Origin: Cucumis sativus
Taxonomy: Eukaryota; Streptophyta; Magnoliopsida; Cucurbitales; Cucurbitaceae
Direction of reading: 5' to 3'
Assembly: GCF_000004075.3 (NCBI RefSeq)
Contig: NC_026657.2
Span: forward strand, 12,772,001 to 12,836,000
Length of the DNA: 64,000 bases
Positions 1 through 12,400 of the stretch are shown one piece after another (position 1 is the stretch's first letter; each line of letters starts with the position of its first letter). Under the pieces are notes generated by a model that was not told the origin of the DNA, ran no database searches, and saw only the letters and a list, made by a program, of their open reading frames with translations. Made by a program: the position numbers and the translations under genes.

Positions 1-1633
1 TTAAAAATTCTGTACAACCCATCTTTGAGGATCTTGGATTGGTTCTTTGGACCCGAAAAAGGAGGTGAATTCAAATGTTACCAACGGTTAAGGTGGAGGA
101 GTATGTTAAGTAATTGGAAGTAAAGCAGAGGATTGAAAGCGCTAGAGGTTCCGGTAACGTCTACTGTAACGGGGGAGTAAAGAGATGCTGTTTCAATGTA
201 CCAAATGTTATTACCTTTTTTATGGGGAATATCGAAGCTTAAATTAATCTTAACAGTTGAGGTGCGAATTCTAAGTTGAGAATCTGAGATTTGAAAAAAG
301 AGCGGGTTGTTTGGATGTCTGCTAAGTGCTATGTGCTAAGTAACTATAAAAGTAAATACTTTTTCTTTTCTTTTCTTTTCTTTCTTTCAAAAAGTCAAAG
401 AGAATGCATAATTTGTTTTTGGGCTTTCAACTTCAAACTAATTATACATCTTTTTTGAGTTTGAATTACTTCTGCTCTCTGCTCTCTGCTCTCTGCTCTC
501 TCTTTTTTTTCCTTTTCTTTTTTAATATTTTATGGTTAATGACAATGGCTCGTTTTCTTAAAAAACTACAAAAACTGTTCAGTGGGTTATAATACTTAGA
601 AGTCTTTGGAAATCTAGAATGTAATCAACATTAGTGGAAGTCCTAGGATCTTTGGAATGCATGTCAAATTGAGAGTGAAACAAAAATGAAGTCGTAAAAT
701 GTGAAAATGATGAAAAAACAAAGTTCGATTGAAACTTGTTGAAACAAAATGATAAACAGTGTAGCAAAGAAGAAACTAGAGGATGAGCTAATGATAATAA
801 ATACTTTAGCAAATAAACTTATGAAATAGTATTTATTACTACATTTAGTTGTAGGTTGTAAGTACTTGTACATGTTATAGTCATGTACAAAGCTATGCTA
901 TCTTCATCGATGTCATGCATGATATAGTCATGACTGAGTTATCAGGCACAGTAGGTTAAGTTAGTTACTATTGTGACCGAGTTTTCAGGATATAGAATTA
1001 ACATAAATGAGCAAGCATATATTTGTAGAAATCAAAAGATCTATTTAAAGATATAAATAGTTATTTAAAGGTAGAAAGAATTTACGAAAACAAAGATTTT
1101 AAAGATTCTATGTTTTATGTTATATCTCATGAATTATTTATGCAAAAAAGGCTAAGGTTCAATGTTATAAAATTAAGCTTTGCTGGCTTGACATATTCAA
1201 AATCTTGACCTTACACATTGCAACCTTAACCATCTATGAACATCCAAGTAAAGTGAAAGATGGAAATGTTATTGGTTGTGTAATAAAATATAGAATTATA
1301 TAATATCAACTATAAAGATGACGTTATGTAATATGAAAATGTTACATTATGACCCTAATAACATAGGACATTGATAGTATTAAAACGTATAGAATTAAAA
1401 CGTTTGTTTTAACATGGAGATTGAAAAGTTATGCAACTCTACCTTGAATGTGAAAAGTTTCTCAACATCCATCTTTATATATATATACACACACACATAG
1501 AGAGAAATATAGGGATTTGCAAACAAAATAATAAATAATAAACACATAAAAGCTCCTCTTTTTACGCTTTTGTTTTTGTAAAAGCAAAGACCCGCCCAAG
1601 GGAAAGCCAAGCCAAAACCTCTTCACTGAAGAA
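1..1633. other. Upstream spacer of SEND1
   Basis: No gene recognised. The first 250 bases are less AT-rich than the rest but show no readable family in any frame; they could be the edge of a neighbouring transcript or an old repeat. The stretch holds a four-fold 7-base repeat (471-498) and a TA/CA dinucleotide run (1476-1498) about 135 bases before the SEND1 start. The last 100 bases are probably the 5' UTR of SEND1. Confidence 0.5.
471..498. repeat. 7-base tandem repeat (TCTGCTC)4
   Basis: Four exact tandem copies of TCTGCTC followed by a pyrimidine run. A simple minisatellite-type repeat in spacer DNA, with no sign of function. Confidence 0.8.
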
Positions 1634-4600
1634 ATGGGAGTGAAGAACTTGTGGGATATCTTAGAATCGTGCAAGAAAACTCTCCCACTTCACCGTCTTC
1701 AGTAAGTTCTTTTCTTTCTATCATTTTCTTGAAAACTAAACAGGGGGTTTCATTTTTATTCATCTTTCAGTTGCCCTGTTTGAGTTTTTGCCATTTTAAA
1801 TTTGGGGTTCAGGAATAAGAGGTTATGCATCGATCTCTCATGTTGGATAGTTGAGCTTTCCAGTGTAAGCAAATCCCATTGTCATTCGAACAGTAAGTTT
1901 TACCTAAAGGGGCTCTTTTACCGCCTTCGAACTCTCATTGCCTTGAATTGCAGCCTCATTTTCGTGACAGGCATGCTCCTTTTCATCATCTTCTTTCTTT
2001 CTTTCTTTTTATCTTCTCGTATAATTTGGTAATGGGTACTTATTTTTGTGTTTAATGAGCACTTATGGCCTATAGATGGTTCGATTCCTGGGATTAAACT
2101 GTCAACTTATAGACGCCGCTTGAACAATGGAAATGAGGTGAGGATTCTCATAACCCACATTCGTTTTTTCTTTACCCCTTTCCACTTGAGTCTTACTTAC
2201 CAAAACTGCAACAAAAACAGGTTGCTCAAACTGATGCAAATCCTCAGCAGATTTGCTCACTGAAAAGAAACAAGGGTTCTGAGTTCTCTTTAATGATAAA
2301 AGAGGCACAAGCCTTAGGACTGGCGCTTGGTATCCCTTGTCTAGATGCGTAAGTTCCTTTCTTCTTTAAAAAATCTCGTGATGTCTCTAAGTTGTTAAAC
2401 AGTAAAAGAAAGTTTATCACTGCATTTGCTGTCAGCAAAGCAAATTTTAAGTTTTTATTTAGTATTTAGCTAAATACTACAATTTAGAAGGGTCATTAGA
2501 TTTTAATCAGAACTATATTTAAAAGTTAAGTTTGATGAGAATCAAGGCTTGGTAACGGGTGTAATTTAATCAAGGTTTGGATATCTTGTGGTTTTCACTC
2601 TGTTTTCTAACTGAGCTCTTCAACCTTGTAACATATTCTTCTAAATATAGGGTAGAGGAAGCTGAGGCACAATGTGCATTGCTGAATTCAGAATTATTAT
2701 GCGTAAGTATAGGCTTAGACCTTGTCTAGTAATCATTTGGTTTTTGGATGATAGTTCTTGAAAACTAAGCTTATAAACATCTATTCCACTTAAATTTCTT
2801 GTTTTTTTATCTACTTTGTAGCTTTTAGAAAATTTATTGTTGTTTTTGGAATTTCATTTTTGAATTCAACTCTTATACTTAAGAAAAATGAAAACTATTG
2901 TATGAAATAAGAGAAAATAGGCTTAATTTAAAAAAATCAAAAACAAAAAACAAAATGATTACCAAACGAGATCTTAGTAGGTATATTTCAGTGTGCTGGA
3001 TGATTATTGCTTCTGTAGTCTTGAACATCATTACTATTATTAAGTCTCATTTCATGATCAGGATGGATGCTTTACTTCAGATTCAGATGCTTTCCTTTTT
3101 GGTGCTAGGACAGTATATAGGGATATCTGCCTTGGTGAGTGCCATACTAGTGCATACTCATTTTCTATCCAGTTGATTTAGATTTTGAAATAATGTACTC
3201 ATTATGCCATTAATTGTTAAATTAGGAGATTCTGGTCATGTGGTTTGTTATGAAATGGATGACATCGAAACACGGTTAGGATTCGGAAGGAACTCAATGG
3301 TAAACTTTTTTTTTTTTGTTGCTCTGCCTCTACAGTTCGAGCAATGTAGTTTTTAGCAGGGTGGGAAGTTTCACTTATAAGATAAGTTTTCTTTCGTATG
3401 ACCAAATATTTAACCAACATCCACGAATCATTTCGAAATGGTTTGCAGATTACGTTTGCTCTACTTCTCGGTAGTGACTACTCGCAAGGCGTTTATGGCA
3501 TGGGACGTGTAAGTTTAAATTTCCTTTTTGCTCGGTTGGATTGCTGTTTATAAGTACAACCCCTTCGCAGTGTTTAACATTGCAGTGTTTAACTGTGTCT
3601 ATGCTGTCATTATACCCTTTGTAGGAATCAGCTTGTCAGCTTGTTAAAGCAGTAGGTGATGGTGCTGTTCTTCAAAAAATTACATCTGAGGGACTGGCTC
3701 TCGCGAAGAAGGGGGAAAATTCCAAGAAGCAAGGACTTCCTAAATCTGGTTACCCTACTACTATGAAATGCATTTCTCTTTTCGAAACACTAAAATAAGT
3801 GGGATAGAGAAATTTAAACCTTGTATAGAAATTAGAAACTGAACGGCAACCAGTTTTTGCCAATTGAGCCATCAAGAGAAGACTTAGGATCTTAAACATT
3901 GTAGACTTGAGAATAATCTGATATGATATAGGTCAATCAAGTTTAAATTTTGATTTGGATGATTTTGGTTGCATAGGGCATGGGCATTATATGCTTAAAT
4001 GTGATGAGTTTTCAGAAGTCATTGATGCCTATTTGAAACCCAAATGCCACTCAGCGGATTCTGAAGCTGTGACTAGGTGAGTTTGTTGAACCTTTGGAAT
4101 TACAATATAAATTTTGTTTTAGTTTTTTTTTTTGGCTGTGGTGCAGCAATATATCCACTTCTTCTACCTCAACTCTGCACCTAAATTTCCTTATAAGATA
4201 TGTTTATGTATATGTTACACCGCCAATTAAGAATGCTTATAAGAGGGGTAAGAAAGGCAGTTCACCCAAGACAGGAGAGTAGCTGGCAGTGGGGTTGGAA
4301 GTGCACGGTTGCCAGGAATGTTGTTTATGGCCTTGGTAGCTATTTGGTTTTTTATTTTTAGTTTTTGAAAAATTAAGTCTATAAACAATTCTTCTAAATT
4401 TCTTTTTTTGTAATCTATTTTTTCACTTAATACTCTCCTTGTTTGGTAGTTGTTTGGTTTCTGGTTTTTAATTTTTGAAAAATAATGTCAATAAACAGTT
4501 CTTTTATCTCTAATTTGTTTTGTTTTGTACTTTATTTGTTTACTTGTGCTCTCAAAAATCAAGTCAAATTTTGAAAACTGGAATTCAACTAAGATTTCAA

Positions 4601-6086
4601 AACTGGAATTCAACTAAGATTTCAAAACTGGAATTCAACTAAGATTTCAACTCTTTTACTTAAAAGTAATGCATACTCTTGTAAGAATATGAAAGGAAAT
4701 AGGCTTAATTTTTAGAAACAAAAAACAGAAGATGAAATGATTTTGAACTAGGCCTAATACTTTTGTTTTAGATAGAGGTAATATCTTGATATTTGTAGCA
4801 TGGGAATTCTTGTGAAGAGCCTAGCCCTCTCGTCAAAGCTGGTTGTTTGTTGGTTTCTTCCGGTTATTTGAAGAACCTTTCCCAGTACATTTTTGTTCGA
4901 AAGTGAAGTAACTCTTAGAGTATATTACACATTTATGCAGTCATTGACTCATTATTATGGTATATCTGGTGATAATTCAATGCTTCCATTTTCTTCCTCT
5001 ACAGGGTTCTTGATCAGCACCCTTTTCAACATGTCAAACTTCAGCAGATATGTGCCGAATTTTTTGAATGGTCTCCTGAGAAAACAGGTTCTCTTTTCTC
5101 TCATCTTTGCTAAGTAGATAAAATTATTTGGTTTAGTTTGTGAATACATCCATCATCCACTTGTGGTTTAGATGAGAACATTCTCCCAAAGATAGCAGAA
5201 AGAGATCTACGGCGATTTGCAAACATTCGGTCTAGAACATCAGAACTTGGTTTCAATATTCCACTTCAAGAGGTAATAGCCATGGAAACCTGTTGAACAG
5301 TCATTATACTGTATCTGTTCGGTTACTTTTTTTTTTAACAGATACCAGTTAGCTGTCCTATTTCTGGAATTGTCAAGCATCGAAAAGTCCAGGGCAATGA
5401 GTGTTATGAGGTTTCTTGGAAAAATATTGGACTTAATTTATCTGTTGTCTCAGCAGATCTCTTGCAAAGGTATTGAATTTCTTTAAATGATTCTGTTATT
5501 TACAAGTATACTGTTTATTTTTGCATCTCAGTTTCTTCCGTAACATTGAAGTACTTCTAAGGTGAGACTATTATTTCTAACCTTTTCTTTTCATATGTTT
5601 TACAGGGCCTGTCCCGAGATGATTATAGAATTTGAAGAGAAAAGAGCCGATGGAAAAAAGCAAAACAAGGGCAAAACTAAAACAAAGAAGTCGGCGGCTG
5701 TTATGGCTGAAATTGATAAAAGACTTAAAACGCTGTTGCTCGAAATTGAATCCGAAAGCAGGGTAGTTCATAATATCTCCCACGTTCCCATTGATTCAAA
5801 GACTTCTGGTACTGGTGTTCATGAACTGAACCAAGAGGTTTTTCTCAACATTGAACCAATCATTGTTGATCATGCTCGTAGCTGTAGCACAAAGAGGATT
5901 GAGGTCATCGATCTCTTAAGCCCTTCACCTGCAATTCAAACCCGTAATGTTTCAAAATTTCAACAGAAAACTAGTCAAAAGATTGATGTAATTGATTTGA
6001 GTGATACAGAAATTGATCAGTCACCAGAACATGAGAGAAAGGCAAGAGAGTTGAGATCTTTCTTAGCTTCATTAAAGGGTAAATGA
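1634..6086 (+). CDS. SEND1: SEND1, XPG/GEN1-family Holliday-junction resolvase
   Basis: Structure-specific nuclease acting on Holliday junctions and flaps in the nucleus. Exons: 1634-1701, 1813-1970, 2076-2137, 2221-2348, 2651-2702, 3062-3134, 3226-3299, 3449-3508, 3625-3748, 3977-4076, 5005-5087, 5172-5272, 5342-5469, 5606-6086; total 1692 nt, 563 residues, no internal stop. The start MGVKNLWDIL is the family's conserved N-terminus. XPG-N carries D30 and D76, XPG-I carries E142, E144, D163 and D165 (EEAEAQC, SDSDAFLFG), and the helix-hairpin region has LLLGSDYSQG around 210-219. A chromodomain-like segment follows (about 362-420), then a Lys-rich tail with two VIDL motifs. The N-terminus matches the SEND1 branch rather than GEN1. 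All introns are GT-AG except intron 2, which is GC-AG. Exon model inferred by eye. Confidence 0.93.
2714..2975. mobile_element. MITE-like element in SEND1 intron 5
   Basis: A roughly 260-base element with imperfect terminal inverted repeats: the left end reads TAGTAATCATTTGG and the right end, reversed, reads TGGTAATCATTTTG, with homology continuing through the TTTTTGAAAA and AAGCTTATA blocks. No coding potential. From memory it resembles a small element abundant in cucurbit genomes. Superfamily not determined. Confidence 0.6.
4325..4757. mobile_element. Nested MITE-like copies in SEND1 intron 10
   Basis: Related to the element in intron 5, with similar ends (TGGTAGCTATTTGG at the left, ATTAAGCC-type sequence reversed at the right). 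A second left-end copy begins near 4445, so this looks like a nested or tandem insertion. It contains a 25-base triplication at 4576-4650. The 928-base intron 10 is otherwise featureless. Confidence 0.5.
4576..4650. repeat. 25-base direct repeat, three exact copies
   Basis: Three identical head-to-tail 25-base units at 4576-4600, 4601-4625 and 4626-4650, each starting AACTGGAATTC. They lie inside an intronic MITE-like element. Exact identity points to recent slippage or unequal exchange. Confidence 0.9.
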
Positions 6087-6497
6087 CTTCTTCTTAAGGA
6101 CAGTAACGTACCAATGTATATTGCAATAGAAGTTGCATATCTGTTGCAATGAGACCATTGCTGACAGAAGATATATAATTTGGAATTTTGTTTACACGAA
6201 TGAATCCAATTCCTCTATTCCTCAACAAGATGGATTTCTGTACGCAAAGGCCATTTCAAAAAAGAAAAGAAAGAAAGAAAGCCACTAATAATATATATTT
6301 GAAAATCAGACTGAACTAATGCCCTTTGTACACTCTGCAAGGGGTCTCCTCACTGCTCGCCCAAAAAAACTCATTGATTATCCACTCCAAGATGAGTGAG
6401 TTCTATCACCTGTCATTTCATACATTAAAATAAAAGAAATGACTAAAGCATGACAGCAGTACAATAGATAAAGTAATTAAGGTCAAAATACTGTGTT
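6087..6497. other. Convergent spacer SEND1/MSH3
   Basis: 411 bases between the two stop codons. It must hold the 3' UTRs and poly(A) sites of both genes; the transcripts may overlap. No other feature seen. Confidence 0.7.
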
Positions 6498-9400
6498 TTA
6501 CCTTCCTAACAAGTCCATGGCCATGCTTCTAGCTTGGTAAATTTGATGGCACCATGTTCCCACATCAGCAGAACGTACTGTAGCTTTCAAGAATAGAAAG
6601 AATTCCTCATAACCATCAATTCTCTCGAGGAAGGACTGGAAGCTTTGCCATTCCAATCCCTTAACTGATGCTTCTGCCAAATGTTGTTCTGTGGATTTGC
6701 GCTGTGCTCTTCTTGTTACTATTTCTTCCAACCAGACCCCCATTTCTGTGGCCCGTGCAATACACGATAAAGGTATCTAAAAACATAACAAAGGCAAAAA
6801 GAACTTGGGTCACAACAGGTAAACAGCATTCACACAGGTTTTTCAAGGGAGGATGCTTCATAAAATTTCAAACAGAGGGCAGGACAGCAGGATAAATGAA
6901 GTTACCTGTGCAAGTTGTGCTACTTTGAAACCAAAACTACTCTCCGCAACACCAGAAATGAGCTTATACAAGTAAGTCACATCCTCAGTTGATTTTGGGC
7001 CTGACAAGCTTGGACTTTTGTGTGATGTAAGATATGAAACATGGTATACCCCCGCAGATGCTGGGAATTCCTTTGCAATCTCAGCAACTTTGGGATAGTG
7101 GGTGACAAAGAGAACCAAACATTTCTTCTGCTGGAGTAGACTATGCAGAGCTGCGTATGCAATGGCCACACCATCGTGGGTGCTTGTACCTCTCCCAAGT
7201 TCATCAATTATGACCAAGGAACGTGATGAGGAATGACGGAGTATATGTGAAGTCTCAGTCATTTCTTCTAAGAAGGTGCTTCTACCTTGTTGAATACTGT
7301 CAGAAGCACCCATTCGAGTGTATATACCGTCCAGGACATGAAGTTTCGCAGAGAATGCTGGTACAAAGGAACCCACCTACATGGATGAGAAAAAATATTT
7401 GTGTGGTAAACTTGAAGAAATGTGATTGAGGAATAGAAAAGAAAAGAAAGCATGTCTAATGATAGAATAATCTAATGTATTGAGACTTGGAAGATGATGA
7501 AGGCGGGAAGGTGGAAGTGAAAATAAAAAACACAACAGATCATTCACATACCAAGCATATTGTTACATTTGTGAATTGTGAGCAGTTTTTTGTTTTCCCC
7601 TTCTTTTTTGGTTTAAATAATTTTGTTTATTATAAATATGTGTGTGCGTGACACAGTTACAAATAGGGTTTGGTTTACCTGAGACATTAGAGCAATGAGA
7701 GCAACTTGTCGAATGTAGCAACTTTTTCCACCCATGTTCGGTCCTGTTACAATTTGACAATGCTCTCCATTCGCGTCCAAATTTGTGTCGTTTGGGACAA
7801 AATTGCCTTGTAATGTACCTTCCAAAACCTGCCTCATCGTACATGGTAAACATATCTAAAAGCCACAACAAGAAAGTCGCCTATGTTCTCTATATATTTA
7901 GCTTCGTGACAGAAAAATGGAAATTCCAACATCTATAGTGATAAATATCTGACAATTGTAAAGAGCTATCCCAGTTGATTTCAATGAAAAGTAGATCCCA
8001 ACTATGGGATGAAATGCAAAACCAAACTGTTTCAATTGCTTTTGGTACTATCCAATGCCTCATCCCAAAAATATGGGGAAAAAAGACACTAGAAAGTAAT
8101 TTAGTTGAATGAATAGTGAACATTGGTAAGTAATTGTACCGGATGGCGTCCAGAACATAAATGTATCTGGGCAGGTTCATCATCAGGTACAAACTCTGGG
8201 CGAGCATAGTTCTGTATGAAATTCAAGTTAGAAAGAATAACATTTTGATATCATATAATGAAAATTGAAGCAGCTTTTCTATATGACCTTATTTCTTGAG
8301 AGGATTGCTAACGAATACAGACAGTCTATGGAAGCCAATGCTTGAACAGCAGCTTGAAACTCTGCATAATATCTGCTGAATCCTCTCAGAAAGTCATCCC
8401 AAGCATCACGAGACGCAACCATGAGCTCTTCATTTGCCAGTGATAGCTCATCTAATGCAGCCAATACTTCAGGTGGGTGATACCTTACAGTTTTCTTGGT
8501 ACTATTGATCTTAACCCACTGTGAAGGCACCTTTACATCTATGGCTAGCTGTACACAAGACATTAAGCATGAAATTAAAGAAAATCATTTTATGCATCCC
8601 TTCCAGTCCTAATTTTAGACTTTAGTATCTGAAAGGTTTCCATGACATTATTTTACATGGTAGTTTGAAATGAACAACCTCAATCAAATGTGTAGTTCCA
8701 GACACACTAGTGAACTCCAACTTCCGCATTCCAAGCTGCTTGCGGTAGAAGGTGATCAGAGCATCCAATTTCTCTCTTGCAGATTGAGCCTCCTTCCGAG
8801 CTCTAGCAACCTGAAAAAAAACTAGTGTTAAAAACGATAATGAAAGCAGAATGTATGGAGCAGTACAGCAAATACTTAAGAAAATGACTGTAGACAAGGA
8901 CATTTCTAGTAAAAAACATATACACCTTTGGAAATTGGTCACTGTAGATGATCATTAGGTTTGGAAAGTCCCCTTGATCTGCAGCTTCTTTGCTGATCGT
9001 TGACAAAAGCTTTGCAGCAATGTTTATTAAACCAGAGGAAGAAGCAGATAAAATCAGCTTTCTTAGGAGCTTGGAGCCAATAATACTTTCACTGGAACAA
9101 TTGTCATCTTCTTCATCAATGTGAAACTGCTGAAGCTGTTTTCCCGCAAATAAAATAGCTTGAATAACTGCAATGAACTGCATCATACATTATTTGGAAA
9201 TGTCACCGTGCAATATAGAAAACGCAAAATCAATAGGAAGTCTATTAGAAGTAATAAGAGTAAATCATAAACTAAAAAAGGACCAGTGCAGTAATGGCAG
9301 GTATCGGAACCATCAACTTTTTAAAGAAACCAAAATATACGAAAAGGTCCAATTTTTTACGAATCCACCAACCCCACAGATGACAAATCCCCCACTCCTG

Positions 9401-12400
9401 CACTGCAAGAGGGAAAAATGATGGCAATAGATATACCTACACGGTATGTAGAAATGCCATTAACTGAACTACCATATAATCAGTTGAGCACAATGCACAA
9501 TGCACAATGTTCATAAGCTGTTTCACAATGCCATTACATTTGAATGTAAATTAGCTCGTATTGCAGGTATATGAAGTGAAAATAAAAATAAAAATTATCA
9601 CTGATGCTCAAGAAAATACACCCCTATTCCTGTCGCTACAAGGATAAAAGTAACTTTTAGTACCTCTGATGGGGCTGCTGTTCGGTGAAAGATTCTTGTT
9701 ATTCCACGCTGAATATCTGGTGCCCTTCCCAAGGTTGTCAACACAGAAGAAAGTATGTAATTCAATTCTGGTTCAATGACAATGACATCAGAATATTCTT
9801 CATCCAACGCTCTGTTATTTGGAGATACTTTTGAAGATACCATAGATGCAGCAATCTCAGAAACAGCCTCTTGACGAGCAATTATCATGTTTCTATCACA
9901 TAAAGGATGTGTTATCTGTACCATAAATTGTAAATTTTAGAAGTGGAAAAATGATCGACCTAATAACATGAAAGACAACATAATATGATACATACCCATT
10001 GGCGAAGAAGCCTTGAGCCAAATATTGTAAGAGTATGATTCATGCAATGTAATAAAGATCCAGTTTCAGAACCGTCATCATTATTCTTCAAAACCTAAAT
10101 CATAGGACATAAAGACAGTAAGAAAAACAAGTGAAGCACTTGAACATGTAAAGATATGGCATACAAAGAAATTAACTAAAGATAGAAGAAAGGTTAAAAT
10201 ATTTTTGAAGAAAGGGTCAAATATTTTCCATTGAGCCTCTAGGTTTTAATTTCTATTTAGACTCTAGCTTGTTCAAAACTGACATTTTGAATCCTTGATA
10301 TTTAAATTCAGTTTCTATTTCATTTTAAGGTTTCAAAAGTTAAATGTTTGATCCTTGAGGTTTGAATTTGAGTCTTAATTGATCCCTGAAGTTTAAAATT
10401 AGTTTCTAAATAGTCCCCAAGCAGGGTTGACTGCTAGTTGATACAACAATAATGACGTGTCAGTTAAACTATACAGATTAAACTTGGCACATATGTATTC
10501 TTTAAATGAGTTGGAGTTCTTAATAACTTTTTTATACTCATGGAACAATTAGCAATCACTGTCAAACTGAAAAAAACTAATAAGAAACCAAATTTACATT
10601 TTAGGATTAACCAAGTGAAATTTGAACCTCCAGAACCAAATCGAAAGTTCAAAGATAAAAAGTGTATGTTTTGAAAACTAAGGACCTTAGAAATGAAGTC
10701 TAAATCTCCAAAAAAGGAAAAAATAAAGGAAAAAACAGTTCAAAAGATTAAAATATTGGCTTAAACAAATGTCCATGAGTTTGTTTTTTTAGTATATTTA
10801 CATATGAAATTACCTCGAGTTGTGTAAGCGTATTGCCTGAGAGGGTCATCTCCATTTTGCATGAGAATGGCCTAAAAGAAGATGCCAAAGACACAATCCT
10901 TTCTAAACCAAATTGCTTCAAGTGACGAATGGTTAAGGCCAATGCTTGAAGAGCTAAATTTGGCATGTTCACTATTTCCTTCAAATTCAGCATAAAATAG
11001 TCTCAGAAGAAGAAAATACATTTTAGTAAAATGAGAAACATAAAAGAAGAAATAATGCATAAATAAATAACAAAAAAGGGCGGTCATGACCATATCTAGG
11101 AAACTATATGTCTATAACAAGGTCCTGAAACAGACCTACAAAAAGTTAAAAGCAGAAAATCCCTAACAAGCTGTACCTTAATTGCTGAGCGGTTACTTTT
11201 TTGTCCAACCAACACTTTTTCAGGGTTGTTATCTTCAGTGAAGTTATTTTGGTCAATGTTTTCATACAAAGACATCACTTCAGCAAGTGCACTGCCATCT
11301 TTAAAGCAATCTCCCGATACACGCTCCACACGGACATTCAAAGCAGGTCCAGCATAACCTAGCAATAACTAGTCACAAACAATCCCCATCAGAAAATAAT
11401 GGTAAGTTACAGCTATAAAGGAACAGAAACCAACAACCAAGAAAGAGGGGGAAATACACAAGTCATAGGAAAGCATGCTTTATAATGAGACCATCAATTT
11501 GATTATGTAAATTTTTTTAAATAGCTATAGGAACAAGTAAGGTTTTAGCAACTACACGGTGTTGTAGTATGGATGACTAAAAGTTGCAGTTGATAGAAGA
11601 AAGTGCAATTTAAAACATAGCACCAAGCATGAGAGCACGATTTCCAGGCCTATTCTGTTTGAGTCCATCTCTTGAAAGGCATACCATCCAAAACCAAACA
11701 GGTGCATGTGCACTGACCAAGTTGGAGGAAAGCCTAGAACTATTCCTACCCCGGCTCCTGGATCTCTCCTCTCCTTGGAAAAATCCTCCTCGAAATAGCA
11801 TCGAAGCAATCTCTGATTAGGGCTATCAAACCACACACCCAACATTTTCCTAGAAAATATCCACTGCCTTCCTCCATCTACATGTACCCCATAATGCTAT
11901 TCCAAGGCCAAGATAACAATTAAACAAAACACCTGAAAAAGTTGGGCCAAATATAAACGAATCAAATAAAAATCCAAGTGAAGATGTCCAAGAACCATAT
12001 TTGCACAATCGGCATTCTTCTACCCCGATGGTTGAAGAACACTGCTGGCATTGATGAGCATAATTGGGTTGTTGTCAAGATGATGATACAAAAGCGGGTT
12101 GTACATGTCAAAGTTGAAGAAATTTTATGTTCAAAGGATAGTTCAAGCTGTAGCCATCAGATATTTATATTATCTTTTTCATCTTATAATCTGACATCCA
12201 TCCTAACAGAAACTTCAACTACCCTATCACACAATCAAGAGGCATACAACCTACATGATCAATACAGCAAGCAACAAAGTCCAAGCAGGCAGTAAAAGCA
12301 AGGCTTCCTACTCAATCTAAAACTAGGCAGGCACAATCAAAACGTACAATTGCCCATTAAGTTAAACAGAACAGACAAAAAGGAAGGAAGAATGTGCAAA

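Noticed and set aside
1-300. Possible gene fragment at the left edge
   Set aside because: No frame reads as a known protein; composition alone is not evidence.
1970-2031. GT donors downstream of the SEND1 GC donor
   Set aside because: They break frame or add a hydrophobic insert and lose the conserved Asp.
4576-4650. Regular repeats that could suggest a CRISPR array
   Set aside because: Units are directly adjacent with no spacers, in an intron of a plant gene. The same applies to 30741-30809.
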